From an uncultured Alteromonadaceae bacterium (GTDB taxonomy: Bacteria; Pseudomonadota; Gammaproteobacteria; Enterobacterales; Alteromonadaceae), in the NCBI GenBank assembly GCA_947503265.1, contig CANNDC010000002.1, positions 186,001 through 250,000 on the forward strand: a stretch of DNA of 64,000 nt. The letters run 5' to 3'. The notes beneath the pieces were generated by a model. It was not told where the DNA came from. It searched no databases and saw nothing but the letters and a program-made list of their open reading frames with translations. Of this stretch, positions 9,452 to 19,595 are shown one piece after another; the stretch's first letter is position 1; the number at the start of each line of letters is the position of its first letter. A program made the translations under genes and the position numbers.

Positions 9452-10219
9452 ATGAACACATTAACTGAACTAAGTAACACCAGACACAAAGACCTTAAAG
9501 TCATTCCTGAAAGTGCCCTAGATTTTGCTGCGAAATTGCATCTTATCAACCTGCGAGTCACTGAAGTGCCAAGAGCTGTAGCAAGCCTGCCGGTTTTTTT
9601 CACTCGTCAAACAGACAGTCGTGATTGGGCAATTTCAGCCATCACTAGCTTCACGCCCAATGAAAACTTATTTGTTAAAGACGGCAAATGGGACGCGCTT
9701 TATCAACCTACTAGTATTCGGACTTTTCCATTGCATTTGATGAATTCTGACAAGGGAGAGCAGCAGTACACCATAGGTATCTTGGAAGAAAGCGAAGCCT
9801 TTTCTAAAGAGCAAGGCGAACCTTTATTTGATGAATCAGGTCGTCCAACCTTGATGCTCAATGAAGTCCAGAAGTTGTTGGAAGGAACCATTAAAGAAGA
9901 CATTCAAACCTATCAGTTTGCACAGAAATTAGATTCGTTAGGGCTACTAAAATCAATCGATGTCACCGTGCAGTTTGCTGACAAAGGGGCACAGAGAGTC
10001 ACCGGCTTATCTGCAATTAACGAAGATAAACTCTTGTCACTTAGCGGTGATGAGTTGCAAGAACTGAATCGACTTGGCTACATGACGCCCATTCACGCCA
10101 TGTTGATATCAATCTATCAGATTAACGACATTGTCAGACGTAACAATGCAATTGAAGGCAATGAAAAGATCAATGGAATTAAGTTGGAATTGGCTAAAGA
10201 TCGCACACAAGCTGAATAG
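9452..10219 (+). CDS. SapC family protein, copy 1
   Basis: This 255-residue protein resembles the SapC family named after a peptide-transport-associated protein; it is not the SapC permease of enterobacteria. Visible features are PVFFTRQ near residue 50, LYQPTSIRTFPL, the EQGEPLFDESGRPT stretch and the LSLSGDELQELNRLGY end region. No signal peptide or membrane segment is apparent, so it is probably cytoplasmic. A paralogue of almost the same length lies at 13611. The gene starts 27 bases after the halogenase-like gene and probably shares its transcript. SapC genes recur beside TonB receptors and halogenase-like genes in marine bacteria, but their function is unknown. Confidence 0.8.
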   Translation: MNTLTELSNTRHKDLKVIPESALDFAAKLHLINLRVTEVPRAVASLPVFFTRQTDSRDWAISAITSFTPNENLFVKDGKWDALYQPTSIRTFPLHLMNSDKGEQQYTIGILEESEAFSKEQGEPLFDESGRPTLMLNEVQKLLEGTIKEDIQTYQFAQKLDSLGLLKSIDVTVQFADKGAQRVTGLSAINEDKLLSLSGDELQELNRLGYMTPIHAMLISIYQINDIVRRNNAIEGNEKINGIKLELAKDRTQAE

Positions 10220-10267
10220 CAATAACGATAAAAATAACAGCCAGCCAGACTGGTCGGGAGAACAAAA

Positions 10268-11734
10268 ATGTCGAATGCATTAATACAAATAATTGTATTT
10301 GTTGGGGTAACCGCGTTAATAGGTTTGGTGACCTATTTACATTGCCGAGGCAAAGGTCATAGCACATCTACTGAGAATAAAGAGTACTTCTTAGCTGGGG
10401 GAGGTCTTGCTTGGTATTTCGTTGCGGGCTCAATTACTTTGACAAATTTGAGTACTGATCAATTAGTAGGCATGAACGGGCAACAAATGGGTTTGTTGGC
10501 GCTGTGGGAGTTTGCTGCTGTTGTTGGCTTGTTTATTCTCGCCAAAGTGTTTCTTCCGGTTTATTACAAGTTTAAATGTACGACGACGACAGAATTACTT
10601 GAAATGCGTTACCAAAATAGAAACATCCGCGCAGTGATCAGTATCATGTTCTTCCTTGGTAGTGCGTTAATTTTCTGTCCTGCTGTTATTTATTCGGGTT
10701 CGTTGTTCATGCAAACCATGTTCGATGTAGACATCCCATTGATGTATATCGCCATTACCTTTGCTGCGGTGGGGGCTATGTATGCGATTTTTGGTGGTTT
10801 GCGAGCCGTTGCAGTATCAGATACCTACTCTGGTGTGTTGTTGCTCGGCATGGCTGTATTGGTCGTGGTGTTGGCCCTCAACGCGATCGATTATGATTTC
10901 ACTGGTATTCCTAAAGAGAGACTGACGTTGATAGGTGGAAACGATTCACCTGTACCATGGCATACGCTGCTGACCGGCATGATATTTATTCAGATGTTTT
11001 ATTGGGGAACCAATCAAGTTATCACGCAACGTGCTATGGCTGCTCCTAGCTTAAAAGAAGCACAAAAAGGTGTTTTCGCGGCGGCTGGTATAAGAATTAT
11101 CATCGTTCCTGCGATTATCGTTATTCCTGGTATTGTCTCTTACAAACTGTATGGCGATGTGGGTGATTCAGCTTACGGACTCATCGTTGGTGATCTGTTA
11201 CCTGCATGGTTATCAGGTATTTTTGCAGCGGCAATGGCTGCTGCCGTTTTAACTACCTTTAACAGTAATTTGAACTCAGCGACTGCCCTGTACGTATGTG
11301 ACATACATGAAGCTTATATTAATGATAAACCAAATGTTGCCAAGTTAAGTGGTTGGGTGACTGTCGCTTTAACCTTGTTATCTTTGGCTCTGGTTCCTGT
11401 GTATGCTCAAGCAGAAAGTATTATCGATTTGCTGCAACAACTGTACGGTTTATTAAGTATGCCAATACTGTCAATTTTTGTGGTTGGATTGGTATTTAAG
11501 AACGTTCACGCAAACGCCGGAATATTTGCGGTTATTTTTGGCGTAATCCTTTATGGGTTGCTCTCTTTTGAATTTTCTCCCGTACATGCGCCATTTGGGC
11601 TTCACTACATACATTTAATGTTTATCACGTTGATCAGCTGTGTATCTGTGGCTCTCTTAGTGAACAAGGTCTATTTTAAACAAAAAGCGGAGTTGTCTTG
11701 GGCTGCTAATGATCCTGCTCCGGCAGAGTCTTAA
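10268..11734 (+). CDS. SSS-family sodium/sugar symporter (SGLT-like)
   Basis: The 488-residue protein has about 13 hydrophobic segments and the solute:sodium symporter pattern of the Vibrio sodium/galactose transporter: EYFLAGGGLAWYFVAG near residue 40, LTNLSTDQLVGMNG, FGGLRAVAVSDTYSG, and YWGTNQVITQRAMAA with AQKGVFAA after it. These sites in vSGLT surround sugar and sodium. It should move the galactoside, or galactose, through the inner membrane. GGGAG-like Shine-Dalgarno bases precede the ATG. It lies between SapC copy 1 and glpD in the same direction, consistent with import of the substrate that the cytoplasmic GH36 enzyme then cleaves. Confidence 0.93.
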   Translation: MSNALIQIIVFVGVTALIGLVTYLHCRGKGHSTSTENKEYFLAGGGLAWYFVAGSITLTNLSTDQLVGMNGQQMGLLALWEFAAVVGLFILAKVFLPVYYKFKCTTTTELLEMRYQNRNIRAVISIMFFLGSALIFCPAVIYSGSLFMQTMFDVDIPLMYIAITFAAVGAMYAIFGGLRAVAVSDTYSGVLLLGMAVLVVVLALNAIDYDFTGIPKERLTLIGGNDSPVPWHTLLTGMIFIQMFYWGTNQVITQRAMAAPSLKEAQKGVFAAAGIRIIIVPAIIVIPGIVSYKLYGDVGDSAYGLIVGDLLPAWLSGIFAAAMAAAVLTTFNSNLNSATALYVCDIHEAYINDKPNVAKLSGWVTVALTLLSLALVPVYAQAESIIDLLQQLYGLLSMPILSIFVVGLVFKNVHANAGIFAVIFGVILYGLLSFEFSPVHAPFGLHYIHLMFITLISCVSVALLVNKVYFKQKAELSWAANDPAPAES

Positions 11735-11767
11735 AAAACAATTTTATTTGGTGGTAATTGAGGAAAA

Positions 11768-13411
11768 ATGAACAATCTACGTAAGAGTAATATTCAAAAA
11801 CTACCTGAAGAAGTGTACGACGTTTTGATCGTAGGCGGTGGAATCAATGGTGCAGTTTCGGCTGCAGCATTGGCCGCTAAAGGTGTGAAAGTAGCATTAA
11901 TAGATAAAGGTGATTTTGCTGGGTTCACTAGCTCTAACTCGTCTAATCTTGCTTGGGGCGGCATTAAATATCTGGAAAGTCACGAATATGGTTTGGTAAA
12001 CAAACTATGTAAGAGCCGCAATCATTTGATGCGCAGTTATCCTTCAACGGTGAAGGAAATACGATTCTTCACAAGCATTCAAAAAGGTTTTCGATTTCCA
12101 CCTTTTTTCGTTTTTCTAGGTACGATTTTATATTGGATAATGGGGCGCTTCTTTACCAAAATGCCAGCCTATCTGACACCTAACAAAATCAAACAACTTG
12201 AAAACAAAATCAACACCACGAATGTGGCAGGTGGATTTGAATATTCCGACAGTTATCTTTATGACAATGATGCTCGTTTTGTCTTTAACTTTATTCGATC
12301 TAGTATGAGTTATGGTTGTATTGCGGCTAACTACGTCAGTTTAGCTCAGTCCAGACGCGAAAATGGTATTTGGATAAGCAATGTAAAAGATGAAATAACG
12401 GGCGAACAAATCACCGTGCGATCAAAAGCGTTTATCAATGCGGCTGGGCCGTTTGTTGATACGGTTAACGATGTTAATGTGCAAAAAACTGAACATCACC
12501 ACGTTTTCTCAAAAGGTATCCATTTAATAGTGGATAAGATCACTGAAAGTAATAAGGTGCTCACTTTCTTTGCCGACGATGGCAGGTTGTTTTTTGTTAT
12601 ACCTATGGGGCCAAAAACCTGTATTGGAACAACAGATACGCAAGTAGAAAACCCCGTTACTTACGTCACACCAGAAGATCGCTCTTTTGTCTTAGATAAC
12701 GTCAATAAGCTCTTAGCACTTGATAAACCTTTAACCAAAGATGATATCATCGCCGAGCGATGTGGTGTTCGTCCTCTGGCAATCAAGGGTAGCGGTGGCA
12801 AAGCTGATTGGGTACAGCTCTCTCGGAAGCATGCCATCGATCAAGACACTGAAGCTAAGTACATGTCTATATTTGGTGGAAAGCTGACAGATTGCATTAA
12901 TGTTGGTGATGAAGTTGCGCGAAGAATAGAAGGGCTAGGTATTGATTTACCTTATGCAGAGCGAAAATGGTACGGCGAACCTGATGACTCCGTTAAAGAC
13001 GAGTTTTACCACAGAGCAAAATTGATGGACTTAGACGAGTTAACTCCAGAAAGCTCTACTGAACCTCTTACTCAGCGTTTCTGGCGCCGATATGGACGTA
13101 ACGCTATCAATATGCTTGAGCGGATTAGAGAAAACCCTCGTATGGGCGAACTCATCATAGAAAATTCCGAATATTTACGAGTTGAAATTGAACATGCTGC
13201 TAACCGTGAAATGGTCACTAAACTTGAGGATTTTCTGCGTAGACGTTCGAAAATCTCTTTGGTGGTTAGGAAACAGGATATTCTTGATGCACCAGGACTA
13301 AAGGAAGCATGTGAAATTTTATTTGGTGACGAAGCCGAAGAAAAATTACAAGAATATATAGAGAGCGTGAAACCTCTTCCTTTCGAGCAAGATAACGTCA
13401 AAACAGGTTGA
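11768..13411 (+). CDS. glpD: FAD-dependent glycerol-3-phosphate dehydrogenase
   Basis: The 547-residue protein has the N-terminal FAD fold (VLIVGGGINGAVSAAALAAKG, with glycines at about residues 23-28), the GFTSSNSSNLAWGGIKYLE segment typical of GlpD, the CGVRPLA motif and the FGGKLTDCINVGDEV stretch, then a C-terminal DAO_C domain. It oxidises sn-glycerol-3-phosphate to dihydroxyacetone phosphate and passes electrons to quinone at the inner membrane. It follows the symporter by 33 bases. glpK is in the opposing operon (15513-17009), so the locus supplies both steps of glycerol use without a glpF pore. Confidence 0.93.
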   Translation: MNNLRKSNIQKLPEEVYDVLIVGGGINGAVSAAALAAKGVKVALIDKGDFAGFTSSNSSNLAWGGIKYLESHEYGLVNKLCKSRNHLMRSYPSTVKEIRFFTSIQKGFRFPPFFVFLGTILYWIMGRFFTKMPAYLTPNKIKQLENKINTTNVAGGFEYSDSYLYDNDARFVFNFIRSSMSYGCIAANYVSLAQSRRENGIWISNVKDEITGEQITVRSKAFINAAGPFVDTVNDVNVQKTEHHHVFSKGIHLIVDKITESNKVLTFFADDGRLFFVIPMGPKTCIGTTDTQVENPVTYVTPEDRSFVLDNVNKLLALDKPLTKDDIIAERCGVRPLAIKGSGGKADWVQLSRKHAIDQDTEAKYMSIFGGKLTDCINVGDEVARRIEGLGIDLPYAERKWYGEPDDSVKDEFYHRAKLMDLDELTPESSTEPLTQRFWRRYGRNAINMLERIRENPRMGELIIENSEYLRVEIEHAANREMVTKLEDFLRRRSKISLVVRKQDILDAPGLKEACEILFGDEAEEKLQEYIESVKPLPFEQDNVKTG

Positions 13412-13429
13412 TTCTTCTCGAATCAACCT
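13405..13429 (+). terminator. hairpin at the end of glpD, without T-run
   Basis: A perfect 10-bp inverted repeat (AGGTTGATTC 13405-13414, GAATCAACCT 13420-13429) with a 5-base loop overlaps the glpD stop codon. No T-run follows, so it is a weak terminator or a 3'-end mRNA-stabilising hairpin. Confidence 0.5.
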
Positions 13430-13610
13430 AAAAGACGCTAAATTCATAAAAAATTAACAATCTATTATCAAATAAGCCCTTTTGGGTGGTGACTTCCTAA
13501 GCTAAATAAAACATACTTGCACACTTTCTCATTCGAGGCTTATCTTGCGCTCCGCGCTTGTATTTTGGGGCTGCGTGGATAGACAAAAGTTAATTAAGAG
13601 ACAAGATGTA

Positions 13611-14384
13611 ATGACAACAAACTATATTCCATTAGATAAAAATAAACACAGTTCGCTAAAAGTGAACCCAGAACATAATTTTGAATTCGTAAAAGATACG
13701 CACTTAGCATCAGCTACGTTAAGAGAATACGCTCAATTAGCGAGTTGTATGCCAATCGCCTTTATCAATGATAAGCAGTCTGGCCATTTCCATACTATTG
13801 CAATGTTCGGACTTGAACAAAATAGCAACCTTTATTATCAAGATGGAAAGTGGAAGGGCCATATTGTTCCATTGAATGTTCAACGCTACCCATTTGATGT
13901 GCGTCCTGATGGTGACAAGTTAGGTGTGTTTTTTGATGAAAATAGTTCGCTAATCGGTGAAACAGGAGAGGCGCTTTTCAACGAAGAGGGTGAGCCGTCT
14001 GAATACTTAAATAAACAACAGCAAATGCTAGGTGATATCGCGAACAGCGAAATGGCGACGCAAAATTTTGTCAAAGAAATAGTCGATCTAGATTTACTTG
14101 ATGAAATACAGCTTGCTGTTCAATATGTCAGTGGTGAAACGAGAAACGTGACTGGTTTACATAGCATCAATGAGAAGCGTGTTAATGCGCTCCCAGATGA
14201 AAAAGTCTTGGCCCTCAGAAAATCGGGTCACCTAGGCGCTATTTACACTGCGATGTTATCTCTAGGCCAACTCAATCGTATGGTCCAGCTTTCAAGCACC
14301 ACAGATAAGCCTATTCGTTCTATTCAATTGCATATGATTGAAAAGAAAGATGAAGAAACTAAAGAAGAAACAACGGCGAGCTAA
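13611..14384 (+). CDS. SapC family protein, copy 2
   Basis: This 257-residue paralogue of the gene at 9452 keeps the same pattern: FHTIAMFGLEQNSNLYYQDGK, then VQRYPFD, GEALFNEEGEPSEYLN and LPDEKVLALRKSGHLGAIY near the end. ATG 13611 is preferred to an in-frame TTG at 13545 because the resulting length matches copy 1 and an AAGAGA-type site lies just upstream. It sits 199 bases after glpD, separated by a hairpin, and ends just before a terminator, so it closes the rightward group. Function is unknown; two divergent copies in one locus suggest paired or heteromeric action, which is speculation. Confidence 0.78.
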   Translation: MTTNYIPLDKNKHSSLKVNPEHNFEFVKDTHLASATLREYAQLASCMPIAFINDKQSGHFHTIAMFGLEQNSNLYYQDGKWKGHIVPLNVQRYPFDVRPDGDKLGVFFDENSSLIGETGEALFNEEGEPSEYLNKQQQMLGDIANSEMATQNFVKEIVDLDLLDEIQLAVQYVSGETRNVTGLHSINEKRVNALPDEKVLALRKSGHLGAIYTAMLSLGQLNRMVQLSSTTDKPIRSIQLHMIEKKDEETKEETTAS

Positions 14385-14426
14385 CTTTGAGTTAGAACAG
14401 TCAGTTAATGTCAGAATAAGAAATAC

Positions 14427-14453
14427 AAGCCGAGCATTTGCTCGGCTTTTTTG
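14427..14453 (+). terminator. intrinsic terminator after SapC copy 2
   Basis: A perfect 9-bp GC-rich stem (14427-14435 with 14440-14448), a 4-base ATTT loop and a following T-run form a strong rightward terminator. It lies between the convergent SapC and galM genes; on the other strand the T-run is missing. Confidence 0.9.
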
Positions 14454-14463
14454 TTGCTGTATT

Positions 14464-15516
14464 TTATTTAGTGACGATTTGATATGAAGTCGTGGATTTA
14501 AACTTTTGCTCTTTGCGCAACACAGGTGACGGGAATGCAGGTTCATTGGGTGAGTTTGGATAAAATTGAGACTCCAAACAAACACCATGAAAAGGACCGT
14601 ATTCAGCGCCTTGTTTACCTTTGCACTGGCCTAAAAAGTTCGCCGTATATATTTGCAGCCCAGGCATGGAAGTTCTGGTTATTAATTTTCTACCGCTCTT
14701 TGGATCGACTAGCACAGCAGCTAACCTTTGTTCAGATTGCGAGGGTTCAAAGCCATCCACACACCAGTTATGGTCTGCTCCGTTCGTAGCCAATATTTCT
14801 GGATGCGAATTCTGTATTAGATCTGCTAAAGAGCGCAACTCTGATAAATCAAAGGGTGAACCCTTAGTCGCTCTGATTTCACCTGTAGGAATACCTTGGT
14901 CGTTTGCTGGTGTGTATTGACTGGCAATCAACCTGACCTGCTGATTGTGCACCTCACCGGATTCCTGACCACAAATGTTGAAGTAAGTATGCTGAGTTGG
15001 ATTGTAAACCGTATCTTTATCCGTCGAAGCTTCATAATGAATGGTTAAACAGTCATCATTGTCTAGAGTAAACGTCACTTGAGTCTGCAATTGACCCGGA
15101 AAGCCTTGGTCACCATCAGGACTTGTTAAACTCATAGTCACAGAAGGGGTATCTGAATCTTGTATATCGGTAATGTCCCAGATTCTATTGTGAAAACCAC
15201 TCTCACCACCGTGCAAACAGTTACCATTTTGATTGACGGATACTTGATGATTGTCTCCATCGATAGAAAACATTCCTTTGGCAATTCTATTTGCATAACG
15301 TCCAACGGTCCTACCAATGTAGTGAGCGTCGCCTAAATACTCTTCAACAGAGCCGAAACCTAACACCAAATCGATTGACTCTTTGACAAGATACCATTTT
15401 TGTATAGTCGCTCCTAAGGAGAGTATTACGGCTTGATTACCCGTTGCATTTTCCAATGTAACTGCTTCAACCTGCGTGCCATCGGGCATGTGCCCAAAGC
15501 GATTTCTAGTTATCAT
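14464..15516 (-). CDS. galM: aldose 1-epimerase (galactose mutarotase)
   Basis: The 350-residue protein has the GalM catalytic set: H102 in [16 protein letters not shown]176 in [10 protein letters not shown] and the general-base glutamate E315 in [10 protein letters not shown]. It interconverts alpha- and beta-galactose. A retaining alpha-galactosidase releases the alpha anomer, while sugar dehydrogenases typically use the beta-pyranose, which explains the presence of the gene here. Its start overlaps the glpK stop by 4 bases (ATGA), so it is the last gene of the leftward operon. Confidence 0.95.
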   Translation of the reverse strand: MITRNRFGHMPDGTQVEAVTLENATGNQAVILSLGATIQKWYLVKESIDLVLGFGSVEEYLGDAHYIGRTVGRYANRIAKGMFSIDGDNHQVSVNQNGNCLHGGESGFHNRIWDITDIQDSDTPSVTMSLTSPDGDQGFPGQLQTQVTFTLDNDDCLTIHYEASTDKDTVYNPTQHTYFNICGQESGEVHNQQVRLIASQYTPANDQGIPTGEIRATKGSPFDLSELRSLADLIQNSHPEILATNGADHNWCVDGFEPSQSEQRLAAVLVDPKSGRKLITRTSMPGLQIYTANFLGQCKGKQGAEYGPFHGVCLESQFYPNSPNEPAFPSPVLRKEQKFKSTTSYQIVTK

Positions 15517-17009
15517 GTTCGACTAAACCCCAAAGTTGATTGCACCGCATTCTTCCATCCGGCTAATAATTTCGCGCGTAAGTCTTCGCTCATATCTGGT
15601 TCAAATTCCACGTCGATTTTATTCTTATCGGCAAGACTCTGTGTTGATTCGTAGATCCCCACATATAAGCCGGCTAGATAAGCTGCTCCTAAGGCAGTGG
15701 TTTCCATTATCTTGGGTCGTTGTACTGTCATATTAAGAATGTTAGTCAGGAATTGACATACCCAATTATTTCCTACCATGCCTCCATCTACACGCAACAT
15801 CCTCGGGTTTACGCCATCTTCTGACATGGCTTTAAGCAGGTCAGATGTTTGATAGGAAACAGATTCCAAAGCAGCTCTTGCAAGGTGAGCATTGGTTGTT
15901 CCTCGCGTCAGGCCAAAAATAGCGCCGCGCGCTTCAGGTTGCCAATAAGGGGCTCCCATTCCGGCAAATGCAGGTACCAGGTAGACGCCATGATCATAAT
16001 CCAAGCTGGTTGCCAATGGTTCTGTTTGCAAGGCGTTTTCTATGACTTCAATACCATCTCTAAGCCATTGTACGGCGGCACCTGCGATAAATATAGATCC
16101 CTCAAGGGCATAGCAGGTTTCACCATTAATTTTGTACGCCACTGTCGTCAACAACTTATTCTTCGAAGCAAAGGCTTTTTTGCCAGTATTGAGCAGCACA
16201 AAACATCCAGTTCCGTAGGTACTTTTAATACTGCCTTCATCGAAACAGCACTGGCCAATTGCAGCAGCTTGTTGATCTCCTGCTACACCGCAAATAGGAA
16301 TATCAAATCCGCAAACGTTGATATCAGAATGACCATAATCGTCAGCACATTGTTTCACTTCAGGAAGAACAGCTTCAGGAACATTAAATAGACTGCACAA
16401 ATCTGCATCCCACTGTTCTTGGTGGATATTAAATAAGTTAGTTCGGCACGCATTGGTGATATCTGTTGCGTGTACTTTACCACCGGTTAATTTCCAAATT
16501 AGGTAGCTGTCGACTGTGCCAAATGCCAGCTTTCCTTGCTCTGCATCATTGCGAGCACCTTCTACATTGTCCAGAATCCATTCGATTTTAGAGGCCGAAA
16601 AATACGGGTCTAATAACAAACCGGTTTTCGATTGAATGCTTTCTAAATGTCCTTGCGCTTGTAACGTTCTGCATCGTTCCGACGTGCGTCTGTCTTGCCA
16701 AACAATCGCGTTGTAAACAGGTTCACCGGTTTCTTTGTTCCAAACAAGCGTCGTTTCCCTTTGGTTGGTCACGCCGATTGCAGCTATCTTCGCACCTTTG
16801 TCGAGCGCCTTTTTAACCGCTTTTTTGCATACAGATAGCGTTGATTGCCAAATATCTTCCGGGTTGTGTTCAACCCATCCATCATTAGGATAGTGTTGTT
16901 CAAACTCCTGCTGAGCAACGGCTACAATGTCGGATTCTGAATTAAATACGATTGCGCGACTGGATGTCGTGCCTTGATCGATAGATAAAATGCAATTTTC
17001 CAAAGACAC
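15513..17009 (-). CDS. glpK: glycerol kinase
   Basis: The 498-residue protein matches GlpK (502 residues in E. coli) from end to end: the phosphate-binding [12 protein letters not shown] at the N-terminus, [25 protein letters not shown], and the C-terminal [12 protein letters not shown] and [11 protein letters not shown] motifs of FGGY kinases. It makes glycerol-3-phosphate for GlpD. It lies between the GntR regulator and galM in an operon otherwise devoted to galactose oxidation, which is an unusual mix and suggests that the substrate yields glycerol and galactose together. Confidence 0.97.
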   Translation of the reverse strand: MSLENCILSIDQGTTSSRAIVFNSESDIVAVAQQEFEQHYPNDGWVEHNPEDIWQSTLSVCKKAVKKALDKGAKIAAIGVTNQRETTLVWNKETGEPVYNAIVWQDRRTSERCRTLQAQGHLESIQSKTGLLLDPYFSASKIEWILDNVEGARNDAEQGKLAFGTVDSYLIWKLTGGKVHATDITNACRTNLFNIHQEQWDADLCSLFNVPEAVLPEVKQCADDYGHSDINVCGFDIPICGVAGDQQAAAIGQCCFDEGSIKSTYGTGCFVLLNTGKKAFASKNKLLTTVAYKINGETCYALEGSIFIAGAAVQWLRDGIEVIENALQTEPLATSLDYDHGVYLVPAFAGMGAPYWQPEARGAIFGLTRGTTNAHLARAALESVSYQTSDLLKAMSEDGVNPRMLRVDGGMVGNNWVCQFLTNILNMTVQRPKIMETTALGAAYLAGLYVGIYESTQSLADKNKIDVEFEPDMSEDLRAKLLAGWKNAVQSTLGFSRT

Positions 17010-17039
17010 TTTAGCTTCCTCTAATAAGTTGAATGGTGG

Positions 17040-17753
17040 TTACTTTTCTTGATCTACGTTCTTATTCAGCAAGGTTTTTGCTTCATAAAGTAAATCGAAC
17101 ATCTCTTTTTCCGCTGATGCAGGGTCGCCAGCTAGTATGTATTGAAGAATACGATTGTGATCATCAACACTGGCTCTCTCCACACCTTTGCGTTGGTTGG
17201 TAATTCGGATACTAAACCGCAGAGCAACTTCTATGGTGTGACGCATGTTCCAAAAGAATCGATTTTGACTCGCTTTTAGAATACCCACGTGAAAAGCGAT
17301 ATCTGCATCCAGATGATCATCTTCCCCTCTGGCAGCTGCTTTCATTCGTTCAATGGAATTGATTAGATTTTCTCTATTTTCATCATCTAATTTTGTTGCA
17401 GCTAAACCCGCCGCTGCAGGTTCTATTGCAAGTCGCATATCGACAAACTCAGCAATAATTGGCAAGGAGCCTTTCCTGCTTAGTAACCAATTCAATATTT
17501 CCGGATCCGATAGATTCCATTGCGACTCCGGAAGAACGATTGTTCCTCGGCGCGGACGGGCATCTAACATACCTTTTGCCGTAAGCATTTTTACGGCTTC
17601 TCGTAAAACCGTTCTGCTAGCGTCAAACTCTTCACATAGTTCGGCTTCAGCTTTGAGAGGTTGCCCTTGCGGGTATTCTCCCAAGGCAATCGATTTTCCG
17701 AGAGTCTGCACAATGTGTCTGGTAAAATTGCCGCTAAACATTCTGCCGCTCAT
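17040..17753 (-). CDS. GntR-family (FadR/FCD subfamily) transcriptional regulator
   Basis: The 237-residue protein has an N-terminal winged helix (about residues 10-75; ELCEEFDASRTVLREAVKML is the recognition region) and an all-helical FCD ligand domain with the metal-type histidines (HVGILKASQN, DDHNRIL). This layout is that of DgoR, LldR and FadR. In gene context DgoR-type regulators respond to galactonate or a related sugar acid. It overlaps the lactonase gene by 4 bases, so it is made with the pathway and is likely its local repressor. The ATA-S-TAT elements upstream of three promoters of the locus are candidate targets. Confidence 0.92.
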   Translation of the reverse strand: MSGRMFSGNFTRHIVQTLGKSIALGEYPQGQPLKAEAELCEEFDASRTVLREAVKMLTAKGMLDARPRRGTIVLPESQWNLSDPEILNWLLSRKGSLPIIAEFVDMRLAIEPAAAGLAATKLDDENRENLINSIERMKAAARGEDDHLDADIAFHVGILKASQNRFFWNMRHTIEVALRFSIRITNQRKGVERASVDDHNRILQYILAGDPASAEKEMFDLLYEAKTLLNKNVDQEK

Positions 17754-18658
17754 GATACTTCCTTAATTAAATTGTGGCTGTCAGCCATGTGACTACAAAT
17801 ACTTTCATCCAGCCCTTTAAAAGGCGTTTCATAGACAAAAACATTACCGTTGTTTTTAGCCAACTTTGATGTCGAGTCGTCTAAGCCTACTTTGGCACTG
17901 GTAACAAACAAGTGATTCAGGTCTTTGCCACCAAAGGCAACACAGCTAGGCTGTTTAGCCGGAACTTCCAAGCAAATTATTTCTTTACCCTTGGAAGAAT
18001 AGGCTTTGACTGATGAAGAACCCCATTGCGCATTCCAAACATTGTCGTTTGAATCTACACATGAGCCATCTGGGTAAGCGCCTTTATCTGTTTTGATAAA
18101 ATTTTTCCAAATACCAATTTCGCCACTTTCAGGTGAAAACGAGGCTGCTCTTATGGTTCTCGTTGGCGAATCTGCGTGATATATCACTGTGCCGTCGCAA
18201 CTCCAGCACAATCCATTGCTGACAGTGATGTTCTGACTGCGTTTGACCGCGTATTGATTTTGCAAACAATACAGAGAACCACTGGGTTCAGATTCTCGCA
18301 TATCCATTGAACCAGCCCAAAAGCGACCTTGTCTATCGACTCGTCCATCGTTTAGGCGGGTGTTATCTATATCCGACTCTACTTTTGTTATCCATTCAAT
18401 GGACTGTGAAATTGGATCGAACCAAGCAAAGCCAGAAGCAAAGCCAGCAATAAATAGATTGTCCGTGTGAGTTAAGCCAAATGAACAAAGAGCTTCAGGT
18501 GTAGCAAATATTTCCAGGCTGCCAGAGAAAGTCCAGCGATAAAGTTTGTTTTCCAATATATCAGACCACCAAACGCACTGATTTCGGCTGTCCCATACAA
18601 TCCCTTCGCCTAGAGTATTCCCGACTTTTATCTCTGCCACGAGTTTCAAATCAGTCAT
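17750..18658 (-). CDS. SMP-30/gluconolactonase family sugar lactonase
   Basis: Starting at ATG 18658 the product has 302 residues, normal for the SMP-30 family; a longer frame opens further upstream but would lie inside dgoK. The metal-binding pattern of the six-bladed propeller is visible: GEGIVWD near the N-terminus, LNDGRVDRQGRFWAGSMD in the middle and YPDGSCVD later. It should open the galactono-lactone made by the dehydrogenase to galactonate. Start and dgoK stop overlap in an 8-base ATGACTGA, which indicates translational coupling. Confidence 0.9.
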   Translation of the reverse strand: MTDLKLVAEIKVGNTLGEGIVWDSRNQCVWWSDILENKLYRWTFSGSLEIFATPEALCSFGLTHTDNLFIAGFASGFAWFDPISQSIEWITKVESDIDNTRLNDGRVDRQGRFWAGSMDMRESEPSGSLYCLQNQYAVKRSQNITVSNGLCWSCDGTVIYHADSPTRTIRAASFSPESGEIGIWKNFIKTDKGAYPDGSCVDSNDNVWNAQWGSSSVKAYSSKGKEIICLEVPAKQPSCVAFGGKDLNHLFVTSAKVGLDDSTSKLAKNNGNVFVYETPFKGLDESICSHMADSHNLIKEVS

Positions 18659-19595
18659 CGAAGTTCCACTCACAGGATGCAATGGTTTTGATGCCTTCGG
18701 TCGTCGCCCATTCACTGCCATGTATTTCAGTGGTCACATCGTAGTAACTGAATGCTTCTTCATACAATGAATTGACATGGGATGTGCCGATTAAAACCAC
18801 ATGAGAAAACTCATCGAAGCTGCGCTGCGCTGACTTGATATCAGAACCGATTAATAAGCCAGATAAGAAGCCGGCTGCTTGGGCATTTGTATAACCATCA
18901 ATGACTTGTTGGGAGCGGGTAGCAAAAAGCGTGTGCAATAAACTACTTGTGCTTTTAACTGATAAGGAAAGCCCTTGTTTAAAACCTCGATCATCCCAAT
19001 CTTTGACAGTGGCAGACTTTAATAAAACAGAATGGAGGCATAGCACCTCGTATAATTCGCCGATTGGGCTGGTTAAAAAAGTAGTCACAATGCCATTTTC
19101 TATCAAAGCCCATTTGGTGTGTGTACCCGGCAGGCATACCAACTGTTGTTCAGGAATAGGCTTGTGTTGCTTGGCTTGATCAGCAAGGAATCCAAAGATT
19201 TGGGTTTCTTCTCCGCGCATACTGTCGGGTAAACCGTGACGGTTGATACATGAGAGACCGGGGAAAATAACAAAATCGACCCCTCTAGTGTTGAATCGCA
19301 AGGCAGTATCGAGTGTTCGGCTATGATCTGTGGGGCAGGCGACATAATTGACTTGCTTCCAGCCAATATTTGAACCCACAGTACCAATCAAATAAACAGG
19401 TACCGGTCCATGCTGCGTCAGCCATTTTTGACTCAGTTGAAAGAAGGACTCTTCAGGATCTGCATTGTTTTTCGTTCCTTGTCCCTCAGCTCTATCTAGA
19501 ATAGTTAATTCATTGTCTTGCCATTGAGCAAGGTACAGGCGGTTAACTGTCGTTCCCCAATCACCTAGGATCATGATTCCTTTTGAAAGCGTCAT
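18651..19595 (-). CDS. dgoK: 2-dehydro-3-deoxygalactonokinase
   Basis: The 314-residue protein begins with the DgoK phosphate-binding motif ILGDWGTT and contains LPGTHTKWALIENG, AQAAGFLSGLLIGSD and VLIGTSHVNSLYEEAF, all characteristic of KDGal kinases. It phosphorylates 2-keto-3-deoxygalactonate in the DeLey-Doudoroff route. It is joined to the upstream dehydrogenase gene by a one-base TAATG overlap. The dehydratase that makes its substrate and the aldolase that uses its product are not in this window and are presumably elsewhere in the genome. Confidence 0.95.
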   Translation of the reverse strand: MTLSKGIMILGDWGTTVNRLYLAQWQDNELTILDRAEGQGTKNNADPEESFFQLSQKWLTQHGPVPVYLIGTVGSNIGWKQVNYVACPTDHSRTLDTALRFNTRGVDFVIFPGLSCINRHGLPDSMRGEETQIFGFLADQAKQHKPIPEQQLVCLPGTHTKWALIENGIVTTFLTSPIGELYEVLCLHSVLLKSATVKDWDDRGFKQGLSLSVKSTSSLLHTLFATRSQQVIDGYTNAQAAGFLSGLLIGSDIKSAQRSFDEFSHVVLIGTSHVNSLYEEAFSYYDVTTEIHGSEWATTEGIKTIASCEWNFDD

